DNA of 64,000 nt from Paralichthys olivaceus (taxonomy: Eukaryota > Chordata > Actinopteri > Pleuronectiformes > Paralichthyidae), in the NCBI RefSeq assembly GCF_024713975.1, contig NC_091094.1, positions 12,509,001 through 12,573,000 of the forward strand, given 5' to 3'. This document shows, in pieces, positions 48,101 through 59,800 of the stretch. A program made the translations under genes and the position numbers. A model generated the notes under the pieces. It did not search any database. It had not been told where the DNA came from and worked only from the letters and a program-made list of their open reading frames with translations. The number at the start of each line of letters is the position of its first letter. The first letter of the stretch is position 1.

Positions 48101-48739
48101 TGCGCTTCTGAATGAGCAACTTAAGGCGGAGACTTTTCCAACAGCCACATGGACTCACAGCATAGAGCAAGGGGAGGGGATTTGCACAGTGCCCACGCTA
48201 GCTGCATGATAACATGTGCATCAGTATGCAGTTGACACTTTTGTTTTTTCATGAAATGTCTCTGCCATGACATTAATGTTTATCCATGGTTCCCTGAGGA
48301 TGAACCCTCAGTGATGCCTACTTGTCTAGTTCCATTACCAGCAGGACTTTTCCTCTTTTCACAGTTTCTTTTTGGTTTAAATAACTGCAAAACTAAGACT
48401 GTATACACCTTGGGAAGTACAATTTGATATTTCAAATGCATCATGGGACTGAAGGGTATATGGAAGTGACTTTTGTATACTATCCTAGCCTTTATCACCT
48501 TTGATCCAACCATGGACCTATGAAAGGGAGGGGGGTGCATTGTTCTGTCTTCCTGCTGGCAGTGGAGTTAGTCATAGAGTCAGATCAAGAGTCTCACAAT
48601 GTTGTTGGTATGACGTCATACCTCTTATTTTGGAAGGCAACCATGGTATGTAAAATCATATGCTAGTGGCAAAACAAAAGCTTTTTTGGTTCAGCTTAAA
48701 AAAGGTAGTAGTAGCAATGTGGTAATCATGGAATCTGTG

Positions 48740-48748
48740 TATAAAAGG
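48740..48748 (+). promoter_or_regulatory. TATA-box-like site (TATAAAAGG)
   Basis: A canonical TATA match. An ATG at 48786 opens an 11-codon frame (MFASLLICLFN) that then stops. It may be chance or the relic of a small gene. Confidence 0.2.
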
Positions 48749-49845
48749 GGAGCTTATGTTCTTCACATCATCTGCTTGTCTGATCATGTTCGCCTCTCTT
48801 CTCATCTGCCTGTTTAACTAACATCTGTCATCAAGTCAGCTTTTCTTAATACCTCATTGCATTCGTCTTGTCTTGTCCTCTGTCTGCTCTGCTTCCATCA
48901 GTTAATTGTGGCATGCTTATTTGCACTGTCTGACAAGTGACATCACACAAACTACTCACTCACTTAGGAGTGTTTACATGTCCACAGTGAAGTGTCAGAG
49001 GCGACTTTCTTGCACTGGCCTGCCATTTGTACTGTTTCTGGTTAACCATTTTTGTATGGCTACACTAATTTTGAAATACACATACAGAAATACACTAACC
49101 TCAGCCTATTTATAAGCTCACTCACTAAAACTGTATTTTGTTTGTTTAATCTGCCCATAAACAGATATGTAAATTTAACATTTTACGTGGAATTGCATTT
49201 TGGATCTACACAGTTCCTGATAAACAACATTTATTTGACTGCTCAGGGTATTGGGCTGTAGTGCAGATCCAGTCATTCTGGTTGCAGATCCTGCACATAA
49301 CAGAGCAATAATTAACCTTTTTAGAAGTTAATGTGACTGGTTAACACATTTGCAGATTTCTCACACATTTACTGAGACAATTGTGTTTTAAAGATGTCTC
49401 AGTAAATGTGTCTTTTTCAAAATACAAAGCCAACAATGAACTGATCAGTTTGGAGATCGGCATGAACAGTTAACTACATATCATGCCATAGGGAATGTGT
49501 TGTTATTATATAGAATTATATTTGTCACTACTACTTAGAGTCACCAAAGTTACGTGCTTTAAATCCAGTTTTTTCCTCTACACTTGGAAAGGGAACGGCG
49601 AGAGAAGTATTTAGTTTGTTGCAAAATGCAATCTCACCTTAATATGCCACTAAATCCCCCAACAAATAAAATTGGAGGTAACTGAGAACCAAGGCCACAG
49701 TGGAGTCTTGGGTATTACAACATAAAGGTCCCGGAAATGAAACAACTAAATAATTGTAGATGACAAGATACAGTGTGATCATGACTATAATATCAAATCA
49801 AAACCTGAATAAGCAGAGGAACATGTTTAAAAGTCTTGCTGTCAC

Positions 49846-50219
49846 TTAAAGGAACAGTGTGTAAAATGTAGTGATATCTAGTGTTGAAGTTGCATGTTGC
49901 AGCTGAACACCCCTCACCTCACCCTCTCCTTCCAAACACAAAAAATAACCTGTGGTAGCTTCAGTTGTCATAAAAACTCAAAAGGGGTTTAGTTTGTCCA
50001 GTCTGGACTACTTTAAAAAACATGGTGGCCTCCGTAGTGAGGACCCCCTCGATGTAAATATAAAGTATTTAAATATAAAGAGTCTTTTCTGGGGTAAAGA
50101 AAACCACAATTCATACAATTTAGATGAAACAAACTAGTGAAAACATCATGAAGATTAATCTACATTCATTTTCTGCCAATAGTTCCCTTTCACCTAAATC
50201 TTACACACTGGACCTTTAA
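49846..50219 (-). mobile_element. TTAA-flanked MITE-like element, copy B (inverted)
   Basis: About 374 bp, the reverse complement of copy A. TTAA flanks both ends, with terminal AGGAACAGTGTGTAAA and TTACACACTGGACCT. No coding capacity. Confidence 0.85.
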
Positions 50220-50752
50220 CACAAGACAAGGTTAACAATTTCTCACAGCCACAAAATAATTCGGCTGATACAAAAGCACATCTGCTGACCCAGGATGACC
50301 CTCTCTCTTCTCCCCCCCATTTCAGTCCATGCCTCAGATACAGCATTCCACCACAAACTTATGTTACATTCCACAGATTTCAAACACATTGTGTGAAATA
50401 CCACAAACATATGCAGGTTGTATTATTTATTCTTCTGTCACCATATAATCTGTTTCTTTCTATTCTTACCTTCACGGTCATCATGAGAACATGATTCATT
50501 AGAGAACATTCATTTTCATTTAATAACTAATTTCATTTAATAACTCAATTAAGTGTTTGTCCAGCATAATGTATTACTCTCATTCCAATTCTTTCCTGTA
50601 ATGCACTCATCATCTACGCACCACTGTGTCGATGGAGGGGTGGGTGAAATGTTTGAGTCCACAAAACACTCCTGGAGTTTCAACTTTGCTGGAGCCGAAT
50701 CAAATACAGTTGAAGTAACCTATGACTTATACTTCAGACAGAAAAAACCCAA

Positions 50753-51031
50753 CATGCCTCCATGCTGCTCGTGTGGTGTCGTCCAAGTGTCCGCAAGCCT
50801 CGACATTCATATTCGACTCGAAACAAGGTCATTTACAACATTTTTTAAGCCTAAAAGTCCACTGGAAGTTGCTAAGCTAGCGTCAGCTTAGCCACACGAT
50901 GGTTTGTCCGAGGGTCCGTGAACGCACCTCATAGGAAGCTACCATGGAGTAAAAGACGCAGTTCAGAGTCCAACATGAATTTCTGGGTTTAGGACACTTG
51001 GATTGGACCACACGAGCAGTATGGAGGCATG
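50753..51031. repeat. Imperfect inverted repeat with 40-bp arms
   Basis: Arms 50753-50792 and 50992-51031 share CTGCTCGTGTGG and CCAAGTGTCC in inverted orientation, with about 200 bases between them. It could be a fold-back element or the end of a degraded transposon. The open frame crossing it (50553-50891) has no known relative. Confidence 0.75.
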
Positions 51032-51402
51032 GAATGCCTCTTCTGTTGTTTTATTATAGTGGTGAGTGGATAATGGGTGCTACTGTCTATCTGAAACATT
51101 TAAACACTCAATGACACTCATTACACTGTTACCCCCATCTGCCATGCAGGTGCAGGCACACGTCCCTGTTTGTATTAGAGCCAATGTCAATAGGGCACCA
51201 CAATGAGCCACCATCTGACGTTCAGATGAGACTGAGCTTGCCTATGGAAACAATTCCCTTCCATCAATACAATGGTGTTGCACTTGTCATGTCCCATCTG
51301 ACACTACTGCAGCTGCCTCATTCAAGGAGCCTTTTCCACCCCTGTTAAATTACTAAAACCAACATCAAGATTCAATTTGAGTAATGTAATGGATTTTCAC
51401 GA

Positions 51403-52284
51403 CTAAATTGCCTCTACGAATAAAAAGAGGAATCAGTGTTTTTACATGCTTACCATTTGTCATCTACTGAAGCAGCTTGTTGTCTTTGTGTGCGTCCTTC
51501 TGAATTAGTTTGAGCTTTTTCCATTTCAAAATGCAAATTTTTAGTTTAGTGCTAATGTCTTTCTGTGCATCACTGACAAGACACTGCAATAAGTGACAAG
51601 ACACTGACAAATCATTGTACTGGCTGCCAATGAATTATCTAAGTCGGTCAAAGTGAGACTCTGCAGGGGTGTGGGGGTTCTCACGTTCAAAGCAACACAG
51701 CTGTCAGCTGAGAGGACCAGTTGAGCCTTAAATATAAATTCACAAATAGTGTGACATTCAAACCATTGTCTTAGTTTTGATATATCAGTATAGATTTATG
51801 TGACATGTTTAACACTTAAACACATGTAATTCAAAGGGGCCACAACAAAACACATTTGTTTAAATTCCTCAGATGACCTGATAAGCAGCTTCTTACAGTA
51901 ATGTGAATAATGACTGTCCTCTCCAACACACAAAGGCAGAAGCAGTGTGATGATGCAAACTGTCAATTTAAAGGAGGAAGCTGTGGTGGTTGGTTGGGCT
52001 TTAGTTGTCCAGCACTGACACCAGAGACTCTGGTTTACATCCTATCACCTCTATTACATCACCATTGTCTTTCCCTTTATCTGTAATTTTGCAACATACT
52101 GAAAAAATACCGATTTGGTACGGAAGCTGGTGAAAGGAGAACTCAAGCAGCAGCTGATGTCTTATGCAGAAGATTTTAATGTAGACTTGATGCATCAAGG
52201 AGACCAGAAGGTGGAACAAACTACAAAGTAACACGAGCAATTGTCACCCCCAAGTCTGAAGATGTCTCCCACAGCATCCCCATA
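51403..52284 (+). repeat. Tandem segmental duplication, unit 1 (without MITE)
   Basis: It matches 52455-53741 through most of its length, sharing for example GAAGCAGCTTGTTGTCTTT and TTCCTCAGATGAC. It has the uninterrupted TTAA at 51818-51821 where unit 2 carries MITE copy C. Confidence 0.8.
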
Positions 52285-52438
52285 CACACAATTTAATGGT
52301 GCCACGCTTAAGGTAGAATGATTACAACATAACTAACTATATTGACATTTTTACCCATGTGAGTGAGATAGTTTCCCCCTTCCTTCTTAACTTTAAAAGA
52401 ATAATCAAACATGGTTAAGTGTTTTGAAAAACAACACT

Positions 52439-52453
52439 GGGGGGGGGGGGGGG
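52439..52453 (+). repeat. Poly-G run
   Basis: Fifteen consecutive G bases just before duplication unit 2. Confidence 0.95.
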
Positions 52454-52454
52454 T

Positions 52455-53741
52455 CTAAATTGCCCATATGAATAAAAAGAGGAATCAGTGTTTTTACATG
52501 CTTACCATTTGTCATCCTCTGAAGCAGCTTGTTGTCTTTTTGTGCGTCCTTCTGAATTAGTTTGAGCTTTTTCCATTTCAAAATGCTAGTTTTCAGTTTA
52601 GTGCTAATGTCTGTCTGTGCATCCCTGACAAGACACTGCAACAACTGCGAAGACTCAAGAGCATTGTGTACAAGACACTGACAAATCACACTGGCTGAAT
52701 TATCTAAGTCGGTCAAAGTGAGTCTCTGCAGGGGTGTGGGTGTACTCACGTTTAAAGCAATGCAGCTGTCAGCTGAGAGGACCATTTTCTTGAGTTTCAG
52801 AGTCTTTTGCAATATAAACTCACAAATAGTGTGACATCCAAACCATTGTCTTAGTTCTTTTGATATAGCAATATAGCTTTATGTGACATGCTAAAGACTT
52901 AAAGGTGTAAGATTTAGGTGAAAGGGATCTATTGGCAGAAATTTAATCCTCATAAGTTTTCACTAGTTTGTTTCATGTAAATTGTATGAATTTTAGTTTT
53001 CTTTACCCCAGAAAAGACCCTTTATATTTAAATTCTATATATTTAAATCAAGGGGACCCTCTCTACGGAGGCCGCCATGTTTTTTTACATAAGTCCAGAC
53101 TGGACTAACAAGTTTTTATGATAACTGAAGCTACCACAGGTTGTTTTTCATGTTTAGAAGGAGAGGGTGAGGTGACGGGTGTTCAGCTGCAACATGCAAT
53201 TTCAAAACTGGATATCACAAAATTCTACACACTGTACCTTTAAACACATGTAAATCAAACAGGCCACAACCAAACACGTTTGTTTAATTCCTCAGATGAC
53301 TTATGTTGATGTTTTCCTGACAAGCAGCCACTTGTCAGTTTTAAGGAGGAAGCTGCAGTGGAGGGTTGGGCTCTGGTTCGCATCCCATCACCTCTATAAC
53401 TTCACCATTGTCTTTCCCTTTATGTGTCATTACCCTTTATACAGTCTATGGTCATTACGCAAGATACTGAAAAATTACAGATTTGGTCATGTGGTTACAG
53501 TTAGTCAGAGACAGAGGCACTGAGTGTTGGGACTAAAAAAAGATTTGTTCAGTATTCTTTGTTATGGACGTTTTCAGGAAGCTGGTTAAAGGAGAACTCA
53601 GGCAGCAGCTGATGTCGTATGCAAAAGATTTTAATGTAGACTTGATGCATCAAGGAGACCAGAAAGAGGAACAATATACAAAGTAACATGAGCAATTGTC
53701 ACCCCTTAGTCTCAAGATGTCTCCCACAGCATCCCCATATA
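52455..53741 (+). repeat. Tandem segmental duplication, unit 2 (with MITE)
   Basis: A diverged direct copy of 51403-52284, offset about 1,052 bp at the start. It is longer mainly because MITE copy C is inserted at 52899-53243. Substitutions and small indels show that the duplication is not recent. Confidence 0.8.
52899..53243 (+). mobile_element. TTAA-flanked MITE-like element, copy C, with visible empty site
   Basis: About 345 bp, same orientation as copy A, with a short deletion in its left terminal repeat. The flanks read GACTTAA on the left and TTAAACACATG on the right. The unduplicated site in unit 1 reads CACTTAAACACATG, so TTAA was duplicated on insertion. Confidence 0.88.
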
Positions 53742-54334
53742 TCTTCCTCTACTTGCATCACCCATTCTTCTCTTAATGGTATACAGATATTATGTAATAT
53801 ACACTATATATGCATAATACAGTGTATGGTGGCATATACAGTAATGTGTGAGGATATAAGAAAGTTCCTCGACATTTGTGAGATCCAAGGAAACACAATG
53901 TCAGTCAAGTCAAGTGATAAAATTATGTTTACCATACTTGATAGCACAACTTAACGTTCTTCAGATTCAACAACAATCTTTTACTTTACATTAGATGATA
54001 GTTGAAGTATTGTTACTCCAACTGTGACATAAAATTGTTGATATTGTACCATCTGATTTTTCAGCACCATTAAGACAGAGTGCACTACTTCATATTATGG
54101 TATTTAAACTTTACTGGTCAACAAAAAAAAGACCACAGCTGTGCATGTGCAGAATGTGTTAATCTTTTCAGATCAAACTGAAAACCGTAGATGCACAAGT
54201 GATCAAAGAGCCTTTAGCTTGAAGAGTGTGTAACAGCTGAATATAGATAGTGACACAGTTGTAAATGGTAAAATGACCTAATAATCAATATGAATGGATA
54301 AGAAGAGCTCTGATTCCAGTAAGAGTGCATCATT

Positions 54335-54350
54335 GGCTCCCTCTAGTGCC
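54335..54350 (-). promoter_or_regulatory. CTCF-like motif (GGCACTAGAGGGAGCC, minus strand)
   Basis: Close to the CTCF core CCASTAGRGGGMGCC. It lies in the spacer between the transporters, in reverse orientation. Confidence 0.4.
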
Positions 54351-55988
54351 TCCTGATATACAGTACAGTATTTGACTTAAAAGGAAGGACCAGTACCATG
54401 TAGAGAAAGCTTCTGTGTAATTAATCATGTTGTATAATATCATAGTTAAGATTAAGAAATAACTAACATTATTTTTGATTTCTAAAACACCAGGAGATCA
54501 TACTGAAATGAATGAAGAAACTGTCCATTACATTCATACATTTTCACTTTAATTTATTTAATTTATTTTTACTTTCTATAAACATTAACATTTCATAATT
54601 GCCTTCCATAAAATAATATTGATATAAATACCAAAATACTTGTGACAATACTTGATGCAACAAACCTATTGTGTTGTTTCCTATCTAAAAGTTATATCTG
54701 TAAAATTGTGTAGGTGTTAGTTGATGTGTTCATTTGGTTGTGCTTCAAATCTATGTAATTCACATCTATGTGAATGTTGAAAAAGCCCACCATTACTATT
54801 ATATATACTAAGCACTAACTCAAATCAAAATAATTGAAATTGTGAGTTAGGGGCAAGTGGGCAATGCAAAGTCACCAGTCAAACAGTGTTTGACATTTTG
54901 GGGGTGAATCCCACCTGATGGAGTATAACCTGCACAGGTACATGTGTGTTTAAGCTATTTTATGAGGTAAGGTTCCATCATTTTATTTCATTCTATTTTG
55001 AATTTATTATTCTACACAGTTCTGTTTTATTTGTACGATTTTTTCCCTTTTTAACTTGTTTTTAGATTTAGATTTTGATATTGATTTATTTCTTTGTCTT
55101 CTTTTTGATCCCACCCTTTCTTGAATTGAATCTTTTCTTGAATTAAATCTCGAATTGTTTTCTTTCTTTTAATTTTTAATGTCACCTTGAATCTACCTCT
55201 GTGTAGGAAGTAAATACAAAATATATGTAATATAGATAAAATGGCTTGGCCTGGCTGAGAGAATCGGACCTAAAGTCAAACAAAAGACACAACTAGCAGG
55301 AGGGAGCATAAGGAGCTAACTCACTAACTGCTCAGCTAAGGCTAACAGCTAAGCTAATGTAGCTAGCTGATATGAACGGGCCGTGAACAACCGTGAATTA
55401 CAGGAGAGCTGCTGAAAGAAGGAGAGGAGAGAAGAAGAGCAGAAGAGAGAAGAACTCTTGTATAAATGTATGGCGGGTAAGTCACGGTAATAAAGACAAA
55501 CAGCAAAACTGATGAGGTAGAGTTAGCACACATACCGGAAGCATAGGCTACTGTAAATGACAAACCCACACAATGATTTGGAATAATAGTCGACATTTTA
55601 AGTGGAACAGACATTATTGTACTCACCAATCTCCCAGACTAGGCTGCATAAATATATGTGGTATTCTTCCTCAAATCCCAAATCACCAAAAACCAACACT
55701 CTGCAAATACTAAAGAAGACTTAAGACTTTAATTTCTCTCAAAAAGAATTTCTACCACAATTAAAGAGCACGTGGACCCAAAAGTGCAGGAGGGAGAACA
55801 CTCAGAGAGGATGTACCTACTTGATTTGACCTCACAATATTCTTTATGTTACTTACACTTCCTCTCCTCTACTGAAATTAAACCATGGCCCCTTGAACTG
55901 ATGATAATTTTGTCCACTGAAGATGTTGTCTTTCATTTGTGGCATCAGTAGGGACATGTCATACAGGCCATACTCAAATCTACACCCA

Positions 55989-56115
55989 TTAGATTAGATA
56001 CGATTAGATTCAACTTTATTATCATTGCACATGTCACAAGTACAAAGCAATGAAATGCAGTTTGCATCCAACCAGAAGTGCTTAAACAGTGAATAGATAT
56101 ATGTACTTAGATATA
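55989..56115 (+). repeat. Dispersed fish repeat fragment (TAGATT...CTTTATTATCATTGC type)
   Basis: It contains ATTCAACTTTATTATCATTG and TGCAGTTTGCATCCAACCAG, phrases common in teleost interspersed repeats. Short fragment, no coding. Confidence 0.55.
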
Positions 56116-56408
56116 TATACTTTAGGCAGAACTTTCTGACATTACTAATGAGCATAATAGACAATACAAAGCAATACTGCTTCTCAACACAGCTTTGTAA
56201 TAAATTGACTCAATAAGAAATGAAAAATGACTTACTCTGCTAATAATGCTGCCATGTAATATGACCCAGCTTCTTGTTTAAATAAATGTATTTTAAAGAA
56301 CAAGCCCGAGACACACGTGAGTGGCTGTAGTATCCTTGATAAAAAAGACCACTCTCCTAAATCTTTTTATATTGGCTGACAGACAAAATAGATACTAACA
56401 CAAAACTG

Positions 56409-56409
56409 A

Positions 56410-56449
<40 letters not shown>
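56409..56449 (+). repeat. (TG)n(AG)n compound microsatellite
   Basis: TG repeats pass directly into AG repeats. It may lie in or near a 5' UTR exon of SLC6 copy 2, since a donor-like CAAG|GTAAAA follows near 56601. Confidence 0.95.
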
Positions 56450-56871
56450 CCCTGCTCTGCTGGTTTCTACTAAAGAAAAGACTGGATCTATTAGTTTCAG
56501 TGGCCACTCCTCATGGACGTCTACCCACTTATTCTTGCAGGGGTTTGATGTTTTCACTCTGCAGATTCAGAGGAGGAAACACAACACACAACAGGTCAAG
56601 GTAAAACATGCATTTTTCAGATTTACTCTCTAATTTTTATTCTATTTTTTTATGATATTAAAATCAAGCGGTTATGTTTTTACTTCATGGAAATCCAATT
56701 ATAGTGAGTTTTTACTATCATTACTTATAATAAAATTAAAATATAACCTCCTTGGCAGAGGTCATTTGGCTGAACAACAACTTTATGTTCTCTACTGTAT
56801 TGCACACTTACATACACTGTTCTTACAAAATAAGTGCTGTAATGGGCCAACAACTAAATTCACAGGTGAAA

Positions 56872-59800
56872 ATGACAAACCTTGGAACGGGACCAGGACA
56901 ACCTCAACCCAAACCTCAGGAGAGGGACCAGTGGGCCAGTAAGGTGGAGTTCGTCCTGGCAGTGGCCGGACACGTTATTGGTTTGGGAAACGTCTGGAGG
57001 TTTCCATATCTTTGCTACAAAAACGGAGGAGGTAAATCTTTGCTGTGGTCGTTGGGATTTACAGAGAACACACAATGTCTCTCAACCTCTGACTGTTAAA
57101 ACAAATACTGATGTTAAGCAGGTCACAGTGGCATTCAAATACTCTGATTTTCTCACCAATGGGCCTTTGGCCCCTAACAAAATTTTGTATTTTTTTTATT
57201 TTTAAGGAGCTTTCTTCATTCCTTATATTTTGTTCTTGTTCACCTGTGGAATACCACTCTTCTTCCTGGAGACTTCTTTGGGCCAGTACACCAGTCACGG
57301 TGGAATCACATGTTGGAGAAAGATCTGCCCTCTATTTGAAGGTGAATCTTCAAAGTGTTAGTAGCTGTTTAGTATATAATCATCTGAAAATATAAGAAAA
57401 TATAAAAAAAATAGCAAGTGATCATAAAATAACCACCAAACATTATTGCTTGAAAGCATTTTTCATTATTTTGTTATTCCTGCTTGTTTTTTATTTGTTG
57501 TCTTTGTAACTCTTCCATCAATTAGATCTCAGTATCACACACAGACATTTATAGTGTGTATTCACAATGTCACATTTAATGTCGCTCACTCTCAACAGGT
57601 TTAGGTTATGGAAGCCAAATAGTTGCTTTGTACACTGGGGTGTATTACATCATTATACTGGCGTGGGCGTTTCTCTACCTGTTTTCTTCCCTCAAGTCTG
57701 AGCTCCCATGGGCGAGCTGTCACAACAGCTGGAACACAGGTACATGACACCAAGACTTTATACAGACATCATGCATCTGCACATCAGTGGTCACAGCCTC
57801 TCGTATTCTTAAATGTCAGCTTGGTGTTTGGACCACGGCCCCAACCAAACGTCCTCAATGCTCCTGTATGGAAATGGTACATCTTCAGTTGTGGAGTTTT
57901 GGGAGTAAGTAGCATGAATAAGTAATAATCATTCATTATTTTAGCTATGGTGTTTTTTTTATTTGTTCTTTATGTTCCTTAAATAAACTTTGTGACAGGA
58001 GGAGAATCTTAGGCCTGTCCAGTGGAATTGAGAATATTGGAAATATTCGTTGGGACTTGGCCCTTTGTCTTCTTCTTGCCTGGATATTGTGTTACTTCTG
58101 TGTCTGGAATGGAGTGAAGTCCACAGGAAAGGTACAGCAGTCAGATTGCATGCAAACTCTGTTATTATCGTGTTAAATCTTTTAATTCTAAGGTGTAACC
58201 GCAACCCTTAGGTGGTCTACTTCACTGCCACATTTCCGTATGTGATGCTGGTGGTGTTGCTTGTCCGTGGGCTTACTTTACCGGGGGCTAAAGACGGGAT
58301 TACATACTACCTCTACCCTGACCTATCCCGCCTCACTGATCCAGAGGTAATCATCATCATCATCATCATTTATATACAACAATCTTGGTTTACCATATAT
58401 TTGGTAGAAAATGTTAGAACTTTCCTGGATTATGTTCACAGACTTAATTCTTGTAAGACATGACAGTTCCACAGATGTGGTAGGGAAGGAGGCAAATATA
58501 TATAATGCAGATGACTCCAGATCAAGCTCGTTCGTGTGGTTTGGTTTATTTAAGCACTTTGTTTAATGTTAAGGAGAGAAAGAGGCGTTTGATGAATAAT
58601 ATGAACTTAAAGATGGTCTAGTCTCTGCTCTCTAACGTCGACTCTTTCAATTCCCTCAGGTATGGATGGATGCTGGCAGCCAGATTTTCTACTCCTTTGG
58701 AGTTTGTACAGGGGTCCTGACGTCTTTGGGGAGTTACAACAAGTACAACAACAACTGCTACAAGTTTGTATTATTACATCTTCACATACTCTATGAAATT
58801 CAGTTGTATTCTTACCACTGACTGGATTTGAGCACATTTTTGTTATTATTTTTATTCCGCCTGCAGAGACTGTGTTTACCTGTGCATGTTGAACAGCCTC
58901 ACCAGCTTTGTAGCAGGCTTCGCCATCTTTTCTGTGCTTGGCTTCATGGCAAAGGAGCAAAATGTGGATATATCGATGGTGGCTGAATCAGGTATAGAAT
59001 TTTTGCATAATGCCTGATATAAACCCAGATCAAGTTGTTGAAATATTTATCAATGTGGCAACTTTCTCCCCGTACCTTTGCAGGTCCAGGTTTAGCTTTT
59101 ATTGCTTATCCTCGAGCTGTGGCTCTAATGCCATTTCCTCAGCTCTGGGCTGTCGCCTTCTTCATCATGATCATCTTCCTGGGGTTAGACAGCGAGGTAG
59201 GGCGACATGAATCAACTCTGTTTTTACTGTGAATGTTATGTTCTGACACCACAGGCCCTATCTTACACCCAGCGCAGAGTGAATGCTAGTTTCAGACCAG
59301 CGCAGCAGATCTCATGGGCGTAACCAGGTGCGGTCAGGTGTTTGTTGGTGCATTGCTATAGTCAGTGTGAAGCTATTGTGGTACAATAGTGGTGCCGTAT
59401 TTCACAGTTATTTAAAGGGCATATTATTTTGGCAGTATCTATTGTGTTCCCGGGCTGGTGAACATAACAAGAACTAAGAATTCACTTTGCACTGGAGCGA
59501 ACCCATCTTTCTTATATACCTATCCACCATTATGAAAGAAATCCAACAAGGTGTACAAACACCTGGCTTATAAATGTAATATCAGATGGCTCTGATTGAT
59601 GTATTGCATGTTATGTCCAAAACACACCCATGGTTAATTATGAGACAATAATATGTTGAATCCATCTGAACAATTGTGACCTTTTTTTAACCTTTAAATT
59701 AGCAATTGTATTTTAGGACACACTCAGAATATATTTTGAATTCCAACAAATGTATCTGTTATTTCTCCCACAGTTTGTTTATCAAGAGGCTCTGGTCACA

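Larger units (their letters stand above)
45151..56400. other. Spacer between the two SLC6 genes; no protein gene recognised
   Basis: About 11 kb without convincing exons. It holds MITE copies B and C, a tandem duplication (51403-53741), an inverted repeat (50753-51031), a poly-G run, a TATA-like site at 48740 and a LINE- or SINE-like fragment at 55989. Any noncoding first exons of the two transporters must lie in or beside it. Donor-like sites include GTACTC on the minus strand near 47855 and GTAAGT on the plus strand at 55477. Longer open frames, for example 45507-45869, match nothing I know. Confidence 0.6.

Noticed and set aside
47527..48111. ORFs of 76-90 codons upstream of SLC6 copy 1
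   Set aside because: No known relatives. A donor-like site near 47855 might mark a 5' UTR exon, but the frames are not convincing.
56752..56871. Upstream in-frame ATGs for SLC6 copy 2 (56752, 56842)
   Set aside because: An acceptor-like AAATTCACAG lies just before 56866, and copy 1 begins its coding exon in the same manner. Not fully excluded.
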